A stretch of 64,000 nt of DNA from Anarhynchus alexandrinus. Lineage: Eukaryota > Chordata > Aves > Charadriiformes > Charadriidae. The notes under the pieces are model-generated. The model searched no databases. It was not told where the DNA came from and saw only the letters and a list, made by a program, of their open reading frames with translations. The stretch is from positions 1,976,511 to 2,040,510 of the forward strand of contig VUYV01000180.1 in the NCBI GenBank assembly GCA_008711295.1. The letters run 5' to 3'. Of the stretch, positions 48,325-62,799 are shown piece after piece; the first letter of the stretch is position 1, and the number at the start of each line of letters is the position of its first letter. The position numbers and the translations under genes were made by a program.

Positions 48325-49974
48325 GGCCAAACCCGCGGAAGGCGCGACGGGGCCGGTGCTGGGCCGGGGAGGGGGCGGCGGGGGCCGCCGTGCCCGGAGG
48401 ACGGGGGTCTCGTCCCCCCGCGGGGGCCGGGGGCGCGCACCGGGTGGGTTCCGTCGGGCGCTTGGCCCCCGGTGGCGGCGGGCAGCGGCGGCGGCGATGC
48501 ACGGGGCAGTGGAGCGGTGGAGTGGGGAGGTTGCCCGGCCACCTTGGGAGCGGGACCGTGTCTCCAGGCGCTCTGCCAAAATCTAAGGAGCTGGGAAGAG
48601 CTGGAGGACAAGGGTGGATGTCAGTGGGCACCGCGGTGGCCCTTGGTTGGAAAGTGACGGTGACAGCGTTTCAGTAAGCTGCAGCGGTTTTCTGTGGTGC
48701 CACCGGTGACCGCTCAGAGACATCCAGAGGGTTTTTCTTTTCCTTTGTTAGAAGGCAGGGTCCCACTTTGGCTCTCTGTAGTTGTTGTCTTCTCTCTACT
48801 TTTGCACAAGATTAGTTGGCCTCGCTCTCAAGACAGGAAAGGGCAGAAAAATGTGTTGTCCTTGGCACCTAAAATAACTAACTGCATGCTTTCATACCCC
48901 CCTCTCCCCCCCGTTTGTTTGAGTATTTGTCGAGAGCTGGGCCAGGTGTATGGTTTGTGCCCTGAACTGGATTATCTCGACTACTGTAGCACTATGTTAA
49001 CCAGTCTGAACCAAATCCTGCTTTAGCAGTGGAACACAACAGTGCATACAAATCACTGCTCTGAACAGGAGGCCTAGCAGTACCTCTGTGCTTTGGAACT
49101 TCAGCAGAGCCTTCTGAAATCATTTCATGGTAACAGTCCATGACTAAAGAATCCCATTCACCAATAAGTTAGTGCAATTTGCACATATCTTTGCCATAAA
49201 AATCAATCCACAGTCCCTCCAGAAGCTGAACTAGTCTGTTATCTAATTGGATAAAGTAGGAAAGTTGCCGTATTTATTTTCGCTTGTAAAACTTGACAAA
49301 AGTAAAGTAGTCTCATCAGTAATTTTGACTCCACTGGTTCTAGGTTATAAACTGTGTGTGTACACACTCCTTGTATATATGTTATATACTCAGCCACTGG
49401 TAATGTAAATGTATTTTATTTCCAGAGTATATTGGCTAAGTAAAAAGCCTAAATTGGATAAGTAAAAAGCATATAAAATGTAAATAGATCTGTAAGGACA
49501 TCTTTGCCATTTCAGTAACTCTTTAATTAGAAACTGACCTACTGCTCTGTGCTGCCAAACAACCAGCATCTGCTTGCTTAAAGCGATTTTTCTGTATCAC
49601 AGTTTAGTTTGACTGAACTTTACCACAAAGTGTGCAGTTGCTTTTCAGTATACGATGGTGTAAAAGGTGTTGAAAATGAACAGAGCAGCAAATGTATGCT
49701 CTATAACGATTTCCCCTTCCGAGACTGAATAAAGAGGAATATTTGTCTAATGATGGGGAAAATGTGGTTGACATTAAAATGATTGCACGAAAGATACAAA
49801 TGAACTAGACAAATCCAGTGCCAGTGACCTACAGCTCTCCGGTTCCGAGTGCCGGACGGTACTGTTCTATGTTTTGAGAATTTGGCCAACCAGTCTGTGT
49901 TAAAAATGAAGGATATTGCAGCAGGGAAAAGAAAGAAAACCCCCAAACCCCCAAGCAACAAACCCAAACCAAGG

Positions 49975-50285
49975 GGGTGCAACGCGGTGTTTTCTCTCTG
50001 CCTGCGCGGGAGCGGCGGGGGCCGGGCGGGGCGGCGGGCGCTGTCCAGGGTGCTGCACGGCAGCGCCCGCAGCCGGCGGCCGGGCCGGGGGAGGAGCCGC
50101 TCTCCTCCCCCAGCGCCCTGAGCTGGTGCCTCTGGGTCCCTTTTGGTTCGTGCTGGTGGCCGAGAGAGAGCCAAGCGATGAGCAGGTCCAGCCGTCTGGT
50201 AGCCGCGTGTGTTGATGTGCTCGTACGTCGGTCCACCCTGAAGCGTGCACAGGTGAAACTAGAAACTCGCGGCGAATACTTTGTG
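49975..50285. promoter_or_regulatory. Second CpG-rich cluster, 2 kb into NALF1 intron 1
   Basis: A compact block with dense CpG (strongest 50005-50110) stands in AT-rich intron, separated from the main island by over 1 kb of ordinary sequence. It is preceded by a C-run tract (49938-49976) and ends near a CAG|GTGAAA donor-like site at 50250-50258. It could be an alternative promoter or first exon, an intronic enhancer, or only a GC-rich remnant. No open frame in it resembles a known protein. Confidence 0.4.
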
Positions 50286-53200
50286 ACCACTGCAATATTT
50301 TGCTGGACTTTCTGGTGTTTTACGCGTATTTCATTTGTAAAGCTCAATCAGGATATAGCTTCTTTTGTGTAAGTAAATATTAAGCTTTTGAGCATTGGTC
50401 ATCTAGAGAATTCTTAGCTTAAGAATCAGAATAGAAAATAACGATATCTAACTATGCATTTAGCACACACCATTTGATTGGTTTATGTGGTGAACTGCTT
50501 TTTCTTTTCTTTTAAATAAAATGCTAAAAGTACTGGCTTTACTTGATAATCACGTATGTAAGCCCTGGCTTAACACAATGAAAGGCTTGTTAAATAATCT
50601 ATTTCTATTTAAGACACCTTTGGTATTCTGGGAGGGCTGCTTCATTCACAGAAAAAGAGAGCTTTTCATCCAGTTGACCAATTATAGATGATGACAAAAT
50701 CAATAAAATTTACACTGAATAACAGTCAACCAAAAACTTGTAATTGGGTATTAATTTCCCCTTTCCCAACCCCCCCTCCCCTGACACAGCCAGTTCTCAC
50801 AGTAAAGAGTGAAAATCATGGGGGTTTCTCAGTCGGGCAAGTTATACTTTTCAAGAAAGTGCTGTTGGTTATAACAAATAGTACATAATAATACTTTTGG
50901 TGTACAAGCCTATACCTCAGACTTTGTATTTTCATTCCTTTATCTGATACTGGAAGAAAACGAACTTTACTTTCATAATATTCTGTGTTCCACTACATCT
51001 TCCTCTGAAGAATATTTTAAATAAATTGCTTTGTATTGCAGAAATTTGCAGTCAGGAGTTGTTTGGGTCATCAGTTCACATTTAGCTATTCTACATAGTG
51101 AGTTTTGGTTTCGGTTTTAATATCTAAGGATACTCACTCATTGTTTGAAAAGAATGCCATCCTGTTATTAAGGTTTTACTGTTAAACTTCTTGTTGAGTT
51201 GCATTGGGATTTTTGAACATTTTATAGAAAATGCTGAGAATTTTGAATTTTAGAACATTTGCAAAATCAGTATTTATTTTTAATAGTATCAGTGAACATG
51301 CATATGGATTTTATAATGTTAGGATGTCAGTAGACTTTGTATGTTGTTTAGAAGTTCTGGATATCAGTGTAGTCTCACTAAATCGATCTTCAACTTCTTT
51401 CTTAAAAAATATCCTTGAAGTCTGATGTCTTTATTTATTGTTTTCTTGTCTTGATAGTCACATATCAGTAATGGCTGAACAATAAATATGAGCAAGACAA
51501 ACATTTGAAAGTATTACATACTCAACAAGGTGACATAAATAAACTGATGTAGCTTTACTGTATCACTGAAGTAACCGAGTAACTGAGAATCTGGATCTAC
51601 ATTTCTGTTTTAAATTTAATTTAGATTTTTTAAAAAATATTTATGAAATTTTGCTTTTGCACATTATAAAGTAGTGGTTGTATTTACAGAGATTGTTCTT
51701 GGCTATATCTAAAGTTTCTTGATTTCCAGAATATCATTTTTATATGCAGTGTGACACAGGACTGTATTCAAACAATTAACAGAGAACTGTATTGGCTTGA
51801 CGTTGGAAGACACAGTTCCTCATAATGACTTGTCAGCTTTCTATCAGGGGAAATACTCAAGTTCTTATTCTTAAGACAGCAGGCAATTGCTCTGTGGAAT
51901 AAAAGAAAATTCTGGCTCCTTCTGATTAGGAACTGGGTCAAATAACTAAGTAGGACATATAAATGTAAAGGTTTTTAAATTATTTTTTTTAGAGATAGAA
52001 CCTATGTCTTTGTGACAAGTATCAGAGGCCAAGGATTTCTTAGCAGAAGTATTTATTAATGTTTGAACAAAACATCAGTTATAATTTTTGGACACAGGTT
52101 TCTTTAGCCCAGTGAAAGTTGAGAGTGTTTAAAATGTGGTGGCCTTCCTTAGTGCTAGTTGAAGTATTGAAATATGCAATTCAGGTAAGTGCGTTATAAT
52201 TAAAATAACAAAACAATTAAATTTTCCTCCTGGAATATTAAAAGAGAAAAATAAAAATATACCAGCTTTTTATATCAACATTGCTAAAAAGCAAACTTCA
52301 GCTGACAAACTAGGTGCTCAACATTTACATGCATTATTTTTTTTTCTTTTTTTGGGGGGGAGGGGAATTAAATATAATTTAATAACATAAACTGAGGTTT
52401 ATGATATAGGAATTAGAAATATGTAAGAAAATAGCTGAGTTATACTGCTACTTAGTGGAAAACATGCATATCAATAAAGGGTTTCATCATGAAACATAGA
52501 TGGTATAGTTGATAGGAATATAGAGCTGGTGCTTCTGTTACTAGCTAATTCTTTTTGGATCAAAGAGCTGGGTTCAACTACTTTTATTTGAGTAAGAGGA
52601 TGACTGAAAGCTATTTAAAACAATTAAAATCACATTTGTTCTCATTTATCTGGAAATATCAAAGCTTATATGAATCATGACTTTTCCAAGAACTTTTTCC
52701 TAAACAGCATATGTAGTCTAATTAGGTTTTGATTTAAACTCTAAGTTAAGCTGGCAGAAAAGAGCGGATGAGAAATACGAAACCAAAAGCTCAAGTGATA
52801 AAAGAACCCTTCTGTTACAAAAGGTCACATAGACCAGCATCTGCCGCAAAGTTAGACATTTCAATTGCACATCTAATCACACAATATTTATATTGTATGC
52901 AAGAGTGATACCTAAGCTAATCAAAAGAAACTCTTACAAATTAAACCCTCTGAAATATGTACTGATGGTCAGCGTCTAATACAGATGAGAAACAGAAAAC
53001 ATTAATTACTGAACTGATGCCTTTTCAGACTGTGTTGACATTTAAATATTTATTTTAAAGCTCTTTTTGAAATGAATGATATGCTATATGAAAAAAGCCA
53101 TGATACTTAGATGTATATATTTTTAAAAGTTTTGTTTAAAATGTTGTGGAACTAATGTTACTTTATAAAATGATGTCTGCATGTGATATTTGTTCAGTTG

Positions 53201-53351
53201 ATTTTTTTTTAAAAATAGAAGCTGAATTATTTTTCAAAATTAATTTAAGATAAGTATGTCGGTAAATTTAGTGTAACTATTGTTGTAACAGTGCACTGCT
53301 GTATCAATATAACACTGGTTATGTACTAATGGACTTTGTATTTTGGTCTAA

Positions 53352-53475
53352 AATCCCGATTCAGCAATCTGCTTCAGGCTCCTGTTTTGAGCTAGATGAA
53401 TGGCACTGCACTCAGGGAAGACTATGCACATGCTTGCAGTCATTCAATTGCTTAAATGCTTTGTTGGATCAGGAT
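53352..53475. repeat. Degraded MITE-like inverted-repeat element
   Basis: The left end TCCCGATTCAGCAA and the reverse complement of the right end (TCCTGATCCAACAA) agree at 11 of 14 bases, with only transitions between them, about 124 bases apart. The internal ACATGCTTGCA and TGCTTAAATGCTTT resemble an old palindromic element that I recognise from reptile and bird sequences. The middle is decayed. Family name not assigned. Confidence 0.45.
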
Positions 53476-56400
53476 CAGATCTCTTCAATCCTAAAAGAGC
53501 ATATTTCCCAGCGAGTTCTTTCCAGAAGTGAGTTCACCCTGCTTAACTTTTTAAAAGTTTGCATCTAGTTGATCATCTAGATATTCATCCCATTCATAGT
53601 GTTGAGGGGTACTTCATTCCTGATTTAGGAAAAAAAGGACTGCAGATGACTACCACAGAGCAGCTGAAGTGGATTCCACCCCAGTTCAGCAGCCACCATT
53701 TAACACTTCATGGTGTTAGCGTCACACGGCTAGGGACCTCATGGCTCTGCCCTCAACTTCACTTTGTTCACCGGTTCCCCTTGCATCAAGCAGTACACTT
53801 CACATGCACCTTGCAGAGAATGTGGTGGTCTTGCTCCTTCATTTCATGTTCTTCTAGGAAAAGTAATCAAAATGCAAATTATAATTCTATCACTTATCCT
53901 GCCTAAAAATCATTTGGTCTATACTTAGTAATTTATCACTTCACTCTTGCATTAAGATCCATAATGTATTTAGATCTGTGGATTGCCTAAAAGGGAAAAA
54001 GTAACTTAGAAGCTGACTTCTTAAATATTACTTTTTGATAAGTATCACTCATAACACTCCAGAAGATAGAAACATAATTCATCTTACAAAAAAAAAAAAA
54101 AAAAGGTAGATGACCAGTATGGATGTCCACATCAAATATAGAAGTTCAAACTCTCTTTGTAGTCAGTGGAGATAGATGGGTAATTCTAGAGTTTGACTTG
54201 GTTCACAATAAAGTGTACATCTAAAATAGGTCAAATGGATTATGCCCCAAAACTACCTATTTTCTGTTTATTGTCTCTAAAGAGCACATACTGTTGTTTT
54301 GTCTCACATACAAATGCCTCCACTGTGGACCTCTGAAGTCATATTAGATGAATCCTAACATAGTGATTTTGGTATAAAAAATAAGTTTGGATGAAATTGT
54401 GTTCATATGCAAAATTTAACTGTGAGAGTTTGTAAAATCCTGCTGCTTGTGCTGTCCCACACTAACGTAGTGAAATCACAAGCCTCTTTCACTTCTCTGA
54501 TAACTATATTCTGTCGCTGAAGAATGTGTTAGCTATGCAATCTGCTGCTTAGGGATGAGAATAGGAAAGGGCCTTGTATGACATAATTGTATTTTTATCA
54601 CTTTTTTGAAAGAGGGGAGGCCAAGAGTTTCTACATATTACTTTTCCACTTACTTCTACTGAGAAACCATACAATAGCAATTGTGGGTCATCGTCTTAAC
54701 AGCAATTTTTGCAGGTAAATCTGATACAGAGTCTTATTCTCCCTTCTCTATTTGTAAGGGGGGGGGGGGCAGTTGGGTGGAGATGTCAATGTGTGTGAGA
54801 ATTGTTATATATTACGCTGAGTTTCATTTTCTTCCCTTAGACCAAATGAGAGGGAACTCCCAAGCCTACCCAATCTCTCGCACTCAAGAGGCACACATTC
54901 TTAGGCGCTTATGCCACTTTACTAAAATAACCATACTGTACTTTTCTATGTGTTTTTTCACTGTATTTGTCTCTTGTCAGAACTGTAGCGCAAACATCAG
55001 TAAGTGAGAGTGTGTGATAGTTTGGTTTACTTTACAACATCAATCAGTTAGATGAATACAAATTTAGTGAGACACTAAGGATGTATTCTGGCTCGTAGAG
55101 AGATTTTATTAATTTGAAGATATGTTAAAAAAATAAAGATCAATTTTTTTTTTTATTATTATTTGTGATCCGACCTTGTCTGCAAACAGGGCAGATATGT
55201 AAAGGACATAGATGGCTTCTTTAGATCATGCACATTTAAGAGCTATATCCAACAAGCTCCCAGTCCATAAAGACAAAGAGAACAGGGCATGATGTAGCAG
55301 CTTTGAAGTGAAGTTGATCAACGCTTGATATTCTTCCACCCTCCACTTCATGTCATTCATCCAAACTGATGGACATGTCTCAAAAGCTGTGTTTGAAATT
55401 AGAGCATCCTAAAGCCTTTACGGGAGAACCTGGTAGGACCCTTTGAAGCACTGGTTGAATGCAACCAAACTGTTGGGATGAATGGTGATGATAAATGTTG
55501 AACTGATGAACTTCCAGCAGTTCTGCATAAATATCTCGGTCTTTTGAAGTGTCTTGGAGAACCTAATTGGAATGTTCACCTCTCATATAGGTTGATATTA
55601 AGAGATCATTCAGAGATTTCATCATAAGAAGAAAACTTGCTGATTAAAAACAGTAGCAAAGATGATCTGAACTGAAGTTACCAAACCCCAATATATTTGG
55701 GTCCAGGCTTTTAGAAATTCTGCAGCAGTTTGGAAGTCATTGTGGATATTTTAAATGTTTTCAATGAAATTAAGGGGAAACTGTACCTGAGAGATTACAA
55801 ATGAAAAAAAAGTCCAAATTTTCATTTTTGGGATGAGATAGTGGCATTTTTATGATCCTTTTAAATGTTACAATTTAGACAAGTTTCTTAGTCAAGCAAA
55901 TATATTTTCAAATTTATTCATTATAAAATTTGAAAAAGAAAAAAGTAATTATATTATTTTTGTATTTTAGAATGTGCAATGTATTGTAGTTTTCAGGAGA
56001 TATTTTCCAGGGAGCAAATATGGTATCTAGAATACTTTTTAAATGCACGTTTAATCCTTGCTGATCCTCTGCATGTTAGATTAGATGTTGCCTTCAATTT
56101 GCCTGAATGCTTGTGTAAATGGTATCTTGGGCCTGTCAACACACTTCATCTCTGTAAAGCATCATAATGAAATATCTTTATTACATTTTTAAGATATTAG
56201 CAATCCAGAATCAGAGGACATTCTTTATTAAAGGGAAGCGGAAAAGATGGATTGTCTGTGATATTTAGAAAAATAGTTTTTCTCATTTTATTCATTCTTT
56301 TAGGAGAATAAGGGAGTTTCCAGAGTTTGTTGATTGATTGATGAATTGCTGATCGTCGCCCTACATCGGTTAGTTTGCTCTCCATATTTCAGGGGTTACA

Positions 56401-59400
56401 CTCACAGGTTCTTTTCAGAAAATCTAATTTTGTATGAGATGTATTCATTTAGATAAATACTAGGGTATAAATATCTATTAAGGAAGAATTTAAGCAACCG
56501 TTAAATGCTTTAAAATATATATTAAGAGTTAACTCCATATCTTGCAGATTTCTGTGTGTAGTAATAGGCAACTAAATATAAGACCATAAATATAGAAATT
56601 TATTTATGTACACATATTCTTCATGAGGAACAGTATACCAGACAGAATTTTTTTTTTTTTTTTGCTAGTGTGGAAAGTTTATTCTTAACTCATATTAGGT
56701 GATAGCTGATTTACTATGCTCATGATTCAGGAAAATACGTATATATATTTATTAGTATAAATTCATCATTTACAAGGGTATCTTTATTATTGTTAGAGCT
56801 AAAGTTACATTTTCCAAGGCACTAAAATGATCTCTACTGAGACAAATTTTTGTATTTGTATACATGCACACTGGATTAAAAAAACAGACATTCTTTAAAA
56901 TAAATCCCAGCTTGTAGAAGGGCAACAAAAAATAGCAAATATACAGCAGGTTTTTTTAGGCTATTTTAATTGTGGGATAAATAATACAAGTATATATTTT
57001 TAAAAAATGTACTTACAAAAATTACATGCAAATTTGCTGTGAGTACTCTTTAACATTGCCTTCATCTACGGTATGTTTTGAAACTGCATTTCTGTTTAGA
57101 AGAGCTGTAGGATAATAAGAACATTTTATTTATTCACAGTTGCAAGTAAAAATGCTTGTGTATTCAAACACTTACAAGTGACTTTTAAAAGAAGATCACT
57201 TCATGGTGAAACCTGGTATAGCACATCTCGCTTTAAAAGTAATTCTTTTAAAAATATGAGAAAACTGTATATCTCAGTTTCAAAATGATAAAAATAAAAT
57301 TATGTGTGTCAGTCATAATCTTTTTTATTAAAACCAGCTACAAATAATCCAAAACCTTTGCTTTGGTAAAGATGAAAACCTCTGGAAATTTTCAAGAGAA
57401 GTATTACTGCAATATCTATTTAGAATACCGATTGTTAGTCAGTTCCTTAAGCAAGTTTCTGATGGTTTTCCAGTGGGATATGTCTGTACTGATTCCAGCC
57501 ATGTTAAAATCAGGCAGATAGTGTAACCAGTGGAGAAAGATCTGTGTCATCAGAGCCTAATTCACTGAGCTTTTTATTATTAAGTATTCCAAAAACATCT
57601 GTTTCAGAATACTGAAAATTTTATACCCAGTAAGTGCAAAAGCATCCTTTCATGTTTTTCCTTTCACACTATGTTTAAGCTGTACAGTGCTTTAAAGTGA
57701 GACTGGTCAGTTTTGATAATGGGAAAGTTTTTATAGGAGGGAAGAAGTATGGGACACCCCAGCACATGGTGCCAGGAACACGGAGGCTCTGCCCGTCCGG
57801 CTACGCAGCTGGAGCAGGGCCAGGGCTGAGGATATATGGGGATTAGATTCCACTGGCTTGAGGTTCTGCACTTAAATAAGGGAAGTAAAACAAAAACATA
57901 GCCATGGTCCCGTGGGATGGCTTTTAAAATTCTTCGTGCATTCAGAGATGAGAGATGTTCATTTGCAGTTCCATTCTGCTGTGGAGTTAAAGTCTTCCTC
58001 TAAATGTTTCTACACAGAACCTGCCAGAACATGGGCCAGTGTTATGAAGAAGTAGGATTTTCTGAACAAAGCACATTTGAAATACTGGCCAAATTATCTT
58101 TAAAGCAGAATTAATTTATTTTTATTTTTATTTTTTTTTCTTCTATGCTTTCTGATAGAACAATCCTTGGGGTAATGACCCCTATTATAAGCTAAGTTTA
58201 GCTAACAAGATATAGTGTATCACTGGAGTTCAGGAAATGAGGCTTGCTGGTTTATATCCCAATTCAGTTAGAAGTGCATTATGGTTTCTTTTGTCTCTAT
58301 TTAAATCTTATAAATGTTAAAGCTGAATCTTATAAATATATGTTTTTTGCAACCTCACCATATTAATGAAATTAAATCATTAGCTTTTCAAAATTTAGCA
58401 GCTGAGATTGATTCCTGGGACGTGACCTGGGTCAATGTATTGCAAGCCTGTCTCTGTATGACAGATGTGAATTTAAAATATTGTTTTATTTTCATTTGTA
58501 AATATAGACCAATTTTCTTTAGTTAGGAATCTACAATGACATCAACCAGGACTAACTTCATTGAAATCAATGGCTTTACTTGAATGTAATACTGTTTTGA
58601 GAGCAGAAGGCGGCACATGATAGACTTTAAAACTCAAATATATGAAATGAAAGGGACAGAATTGACACAGACTGATTTGCTTTACAAACCTTGCTACAAA
58701 AAGCCATATGCAGAGTGCTTTAAATGTTCATTTTCTTGTCTTTCACCGACGGTACTGATTTGTTATTGTTGTCAGATTAATGTGGGTTTTTTTTCCCTTT
58801 TCTTTGTTGTTGTACTTGGTCTTGATCCCATTCTCTTATTCTATTGATTTTTCAGGCACACTGTAGAAAAATATTATGAGCTTAACTTGTTCAGCTATCC
58901 AGGAGGGGAAAACATTGAACACAACAAAGCAGAATTAATTTGCCTTTTCCAGTCCAGATTGTAGGTCATCCACCATGTTTAAAAGGAGAGATGCTGATCA
59001 GTAGTATTGCCAGTTTAAATCCAAAGAAGCTGCTTTGATTGCTGTAAAGACACTCTGTATTTACGCTGGTATAAATACAGTTAGAATTTTAGCATAAGTT
59101 GAAGAATTGATCAGGTAATGGAAGTTTTGCTCTGTGGTACATTTCAACACTTACAAAAAAGGTAGTAATTTTAACAATGACTCATCTTAAATAAAAATTA
59201 CAGGTATTATACACACATATGTATGTATATATGTGAGAGATATATATGTGTATGCCTTACAAGAGGTGCGATGAGGAAACTACTGAAGTAGGATCAAGCA
59301 TCTTGGAGAGTCTAGGATGGTCCTGAAGTAGAGTCCTATGGAAATCTTTGAAAAGTCCTGGATTCTTTAAAATTAGGAAGTAGTTGAGGAAGTAAAGAAA

Positions 59401-61499
59401 AATGTAACAATTTTTTCTAAATAGTCTTTTCCTTTTTTTCAGTCACTGATGTGCTTTTTTTTTTTCTTCTGACTGATCTGGAAATGTAAATTATTTAGGG
59501 TATTTTCTTTCTTTCATCAAGAGTTCAGAAAGGCCCAACAGTAAATGTGGAATACACAAGCATCAGTTACCGATGTCATAGCCAGGATGCGCACTAACCC
59601 TGTTTTACATTGGTCTTCTCAACTCCTTTGTGGAGACCCTCCGTGTGTTTGGACTGAAATTTGGATTGCTGGTGGGAACAAACCCATCTAAACCTCAATG
59701 TATCTCTGCTGCCTAGTATTAATAGCTTATGGAATAAATTATCTTAAATGTTCTATTTGCTTAATTGGGCTATTTTAGATTATTTCTGTTTCTGCTTCTT
59801 TATTTGTACATTACACAACAAGGTTTTTTGTTTGTTTATGTGTGGGTTTTTTTTAAAGACCAGGATCTTTTTATTGCTGCGATTACCTGGGAGATCACTT
59901 TTTTGTTACTGTTGTATCATTTGAGTTTAATATACTTATTTAAACCTTTTTTGCAGTTTCCTGTCTACTTGTGGCTGTTTCTTTTTGATCACTGGAGAAA
60001 AAATCCTTCTTAAATTTTGGTATGAATGTAAATATTTACAGTATGATTTTTATTCACGTGGTTTTTAACATAAGCCTGATTTGAAAAGAGCTGGTATTTG
60101 GGATGGAAGAGATCTTTTCTCCTTTTATAGTTGTTTAGATCTGCAAGAGATGATATGTTTTGCAGCTTGTAGGAAATATTTACATCTCAGAATTTTACCC
60201 AAAATCATGACTGGCAGGGAAGATCAGTAGGCTCACAGGGAGGAATAAGAGATCTGTGAATATCAATACGCCTTTTTGGGGTTACTCTAAATTTGTAGTC
60301 CTATGTACAGGATGGAAAATGGAAATTAAAGCATATATAAATAAAGAGATGTTTAAAAAAATTTGGTTATGTGTTTGAAAGAGAAGCAAAAAACCTGTTC
60401 TGTTTTTGGGTTTTTTTTTTGCCTGCAAGTAATGGTACTATTGGGGAACTCAAATATTACAGTAATTCAGCGATGCAGGCGCCCCCAGAGCATGCAGTGC
60501 ACGACGAGGCACACCTGTTATATTCCCCAAAGGGCCGGTCCTGCTTCAAATTCTTTTCTTCACTTTGTGTCTTAATAGAGTTAAAATGCAACTATTTATT
60601 TCTTACAGAGTCTGTACACGCTTGGGCATGCAGCTCACAAATCTCAAGTGCTTGAACTGTGTACAGGCAGCTGCCCTCAGGCTGTGTCTCCATTAGCATT
60701 TTAGTTCAGGTCAGGGTGTGCTTTTTCAAACAAATCTCCCACTCGCTCCCACTCCCACTCTTGCTGCATCTTGATTCACATCACGGAGCAATCTGGGAGC
60801 GCACAAACTGGGTTGCTTTCTGCTGAAAGTAAAGGCGAAGAAGTGCCCCAGAAGCACATCTAATGAGTTGCAGGCACTAAGGGACATGCAGTCTATAGAA
60901 TCATAGAATAGTTTGGGTTGGAAGGGACCTTTAAAGGCCATCTAATCCAAATCCCCTGTGATAAGCGGGGACGTCTACTACTAGATCAGATTGCTCAGAG
61001 CCCTGTCCAACCTGACCTTGAATGTTTCCCTGGATGGCTCATCTACCACCTCTCTGGGCAGCCTGTTCCACTGCTTCACCACTCTCATTGTAAAAAATTC
61101 TTCCTTATATCTAGTCTAAGTATACCCTCTTTTAGTTTGAAACCATTACCCCTCATCCTACTGCAACAGGCCCTGCTAAAATGTTTGTCCCCGTCTATCT
61201 TCTAAGCGCCCTTTAAGTATTGAAAGGCCCCAATAAGGTCTCCCCACAGCCATCTCTTCTCCAGGCTGAACAACCCCAACTCTCTCAGCCTGTCTTCATA
61301 GGACAGGTATTCCAGCCCTCTGATCATTTTTGTGGCCCTCCTCTGGACCTACTCCAACAGATCCATGTCTTTCCTGTGACGAGGACTCCAGAGCTGGATG
61401 CAGTATTCCAGGTGGGGTCTCACCAGAGTGGAGTAGAGGGGCAGAATCACCTCCCTTGACCTGCTGGCTACACTTCCATTGGCTTTCTGGGCTGCAAGC

Positions 61500-62440
61500 A
61501 CACACATCCAGCTTTTCATCTGCCAGTACCCTCAAGTCCTTCTCGAGCAGGGCTGCTCTCAATCCCTTCACCCCCCAGCCTGTATTGATACTGGCGGTTT
61601 CCCCAATGCAGGTGCAGGACCCTGCACTTGGCCTTGTTCAACCTCATGACGTTCACACTTCTCGAGCCTGTACAGGTCCCTCTGGATGGCATCCCATCCC
61701 TCAGGTGTATCAACCACACCACTCAGCTAGGTATCATCCACAAACTTGCTGAGGGTGCACTCAGCACTGGTGCACTCCACTGTCTGTGTCATTGATGAAG
61801 ATATTAAACAGTACTGGTCCCGATATGGACCCCCGAGGGACACCACTTGTCATGGATCTCCATCTGGACATTGAGCTGTTGACCACTACTCTCTGGATAT
61901 GACCATACAGAAAATACCTCATCCACCAAACAGTCCACCCATGAAATCCATATCGCTCCAATTCAGAGAGAAGGATGTTGTAGGGAACCATGTCAAAGGC
62001 CTTATAGACGTCCAGGTAGATGACATCGGTAGCTTTTTCCTTGTCTACTGATATAGTCACTCCATCATAGAAGGCCACTATGTTGGTCAGGTAGGACTTG
62101 CCCTTGGTGAAGCCATGCTGGCTGTCTTGAGTCACCTCCCTGTCCTCCATGTGCCTTAGCATAGCTTCCAGGAGGATCTGTTCCATGATCTTCCCAGGCA
62201 GAGGCAAGGCTGACATATCGGTAGTTCCCAGCGTCCTCCTTTCTACCCTTTTTAGAAATGGGTGCAATGTTTCCCTTTTTCCAGTCACCGGGAACTTCAC
62301 CTGACTGCCATGACTTTTCAAATATCATGGAGAGTGGCTTGGCACCTACATCAGCCAATTCCCTCAGGACTCTGGGATGCATCTCATCAGGTCCCATAGA
62401 CTTCTGTATGTTCAGGTTCCTCAGGTGGTCACAAACCTGA
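61500..62440 (-). pseudogene. CR1 ORF2 reverse transcriptase remnant
   Basis: On the minus strand, from about 62397 downward, the frame reads [20 protein letters not shown], typical of the region just before the CR1 reverse transcriptase. It shifts to another frame near 62215 and continues through the finger and palm motifs to [16 protein letters not shown] at about 61835. The catalytic block reads FVDDT at 61730-61747, so both aspartates are retained, but the next codon is TAG (61727-61729). The remainder continues in shifted frames. This is an inactive retrotransposon polymerase gene. Confidence 0.85.
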
Positions 62441-62799
62441 TCTTCTCTTACAGTGGGAGGGACTTTGCTCCTTCAGTCCCTGCTTTGTGGTCCATCCACT
62501 TGAGAGGTTTGGGAAGAGAGGTTGCCAGTGAAGACTGAGGCAAAAAAATTGTTGAGTACCTCAGCTTTCTCCTCGTCCATTGCTACCAGTTTACCAGTCT
62601 TGCTTATGGTGGGGGTATGCTTTCTTTCACCTTCCTTTTTCAGCTGACATACCTGTAGAAGCCCTTCTTGTTATTCTTTGCATCCCTTGCCAAGTTCAGC
62701 TCCATCCACACCTTGGCCTTCCTGACCCCATTCCTACACAACTGGGCAGCGTCCCTGTACTCTTCCCAGAATACCTGTCCCTGCTTTCACTGCCTGCGC

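Larger units (their letters stand above)
46030..48600. promoter_or_regulatory. CpG island over the NALF1 promoter, leader and first coding exon
   Basis: Base composition shifts abruptly from AT-rich flanks to very GC- and CpG-rich sequence from about 46.0 kb to 48.6 kb, interrupted by an assembly gap at 48151-48324. CpG islands covering the first exon are the usual promoter type for broadly neuronal genes of this kind. No TATA box was found in the likely start region, which fits a dispersed, TATA-less promoter. The boundaries are by eye. Confidence 0.8.

Noticed and set aside
47852..48677. Frames on both strands crossing 48151-48324
   Set aside because: They are open only because Ns give no stop codons.
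58545..58580. CATTGAAATCAATGG palindrome resembling the centre of an ancient MITE
   Set aside because: Too short alone to assign; mentioned only with the 53.4 kb element.
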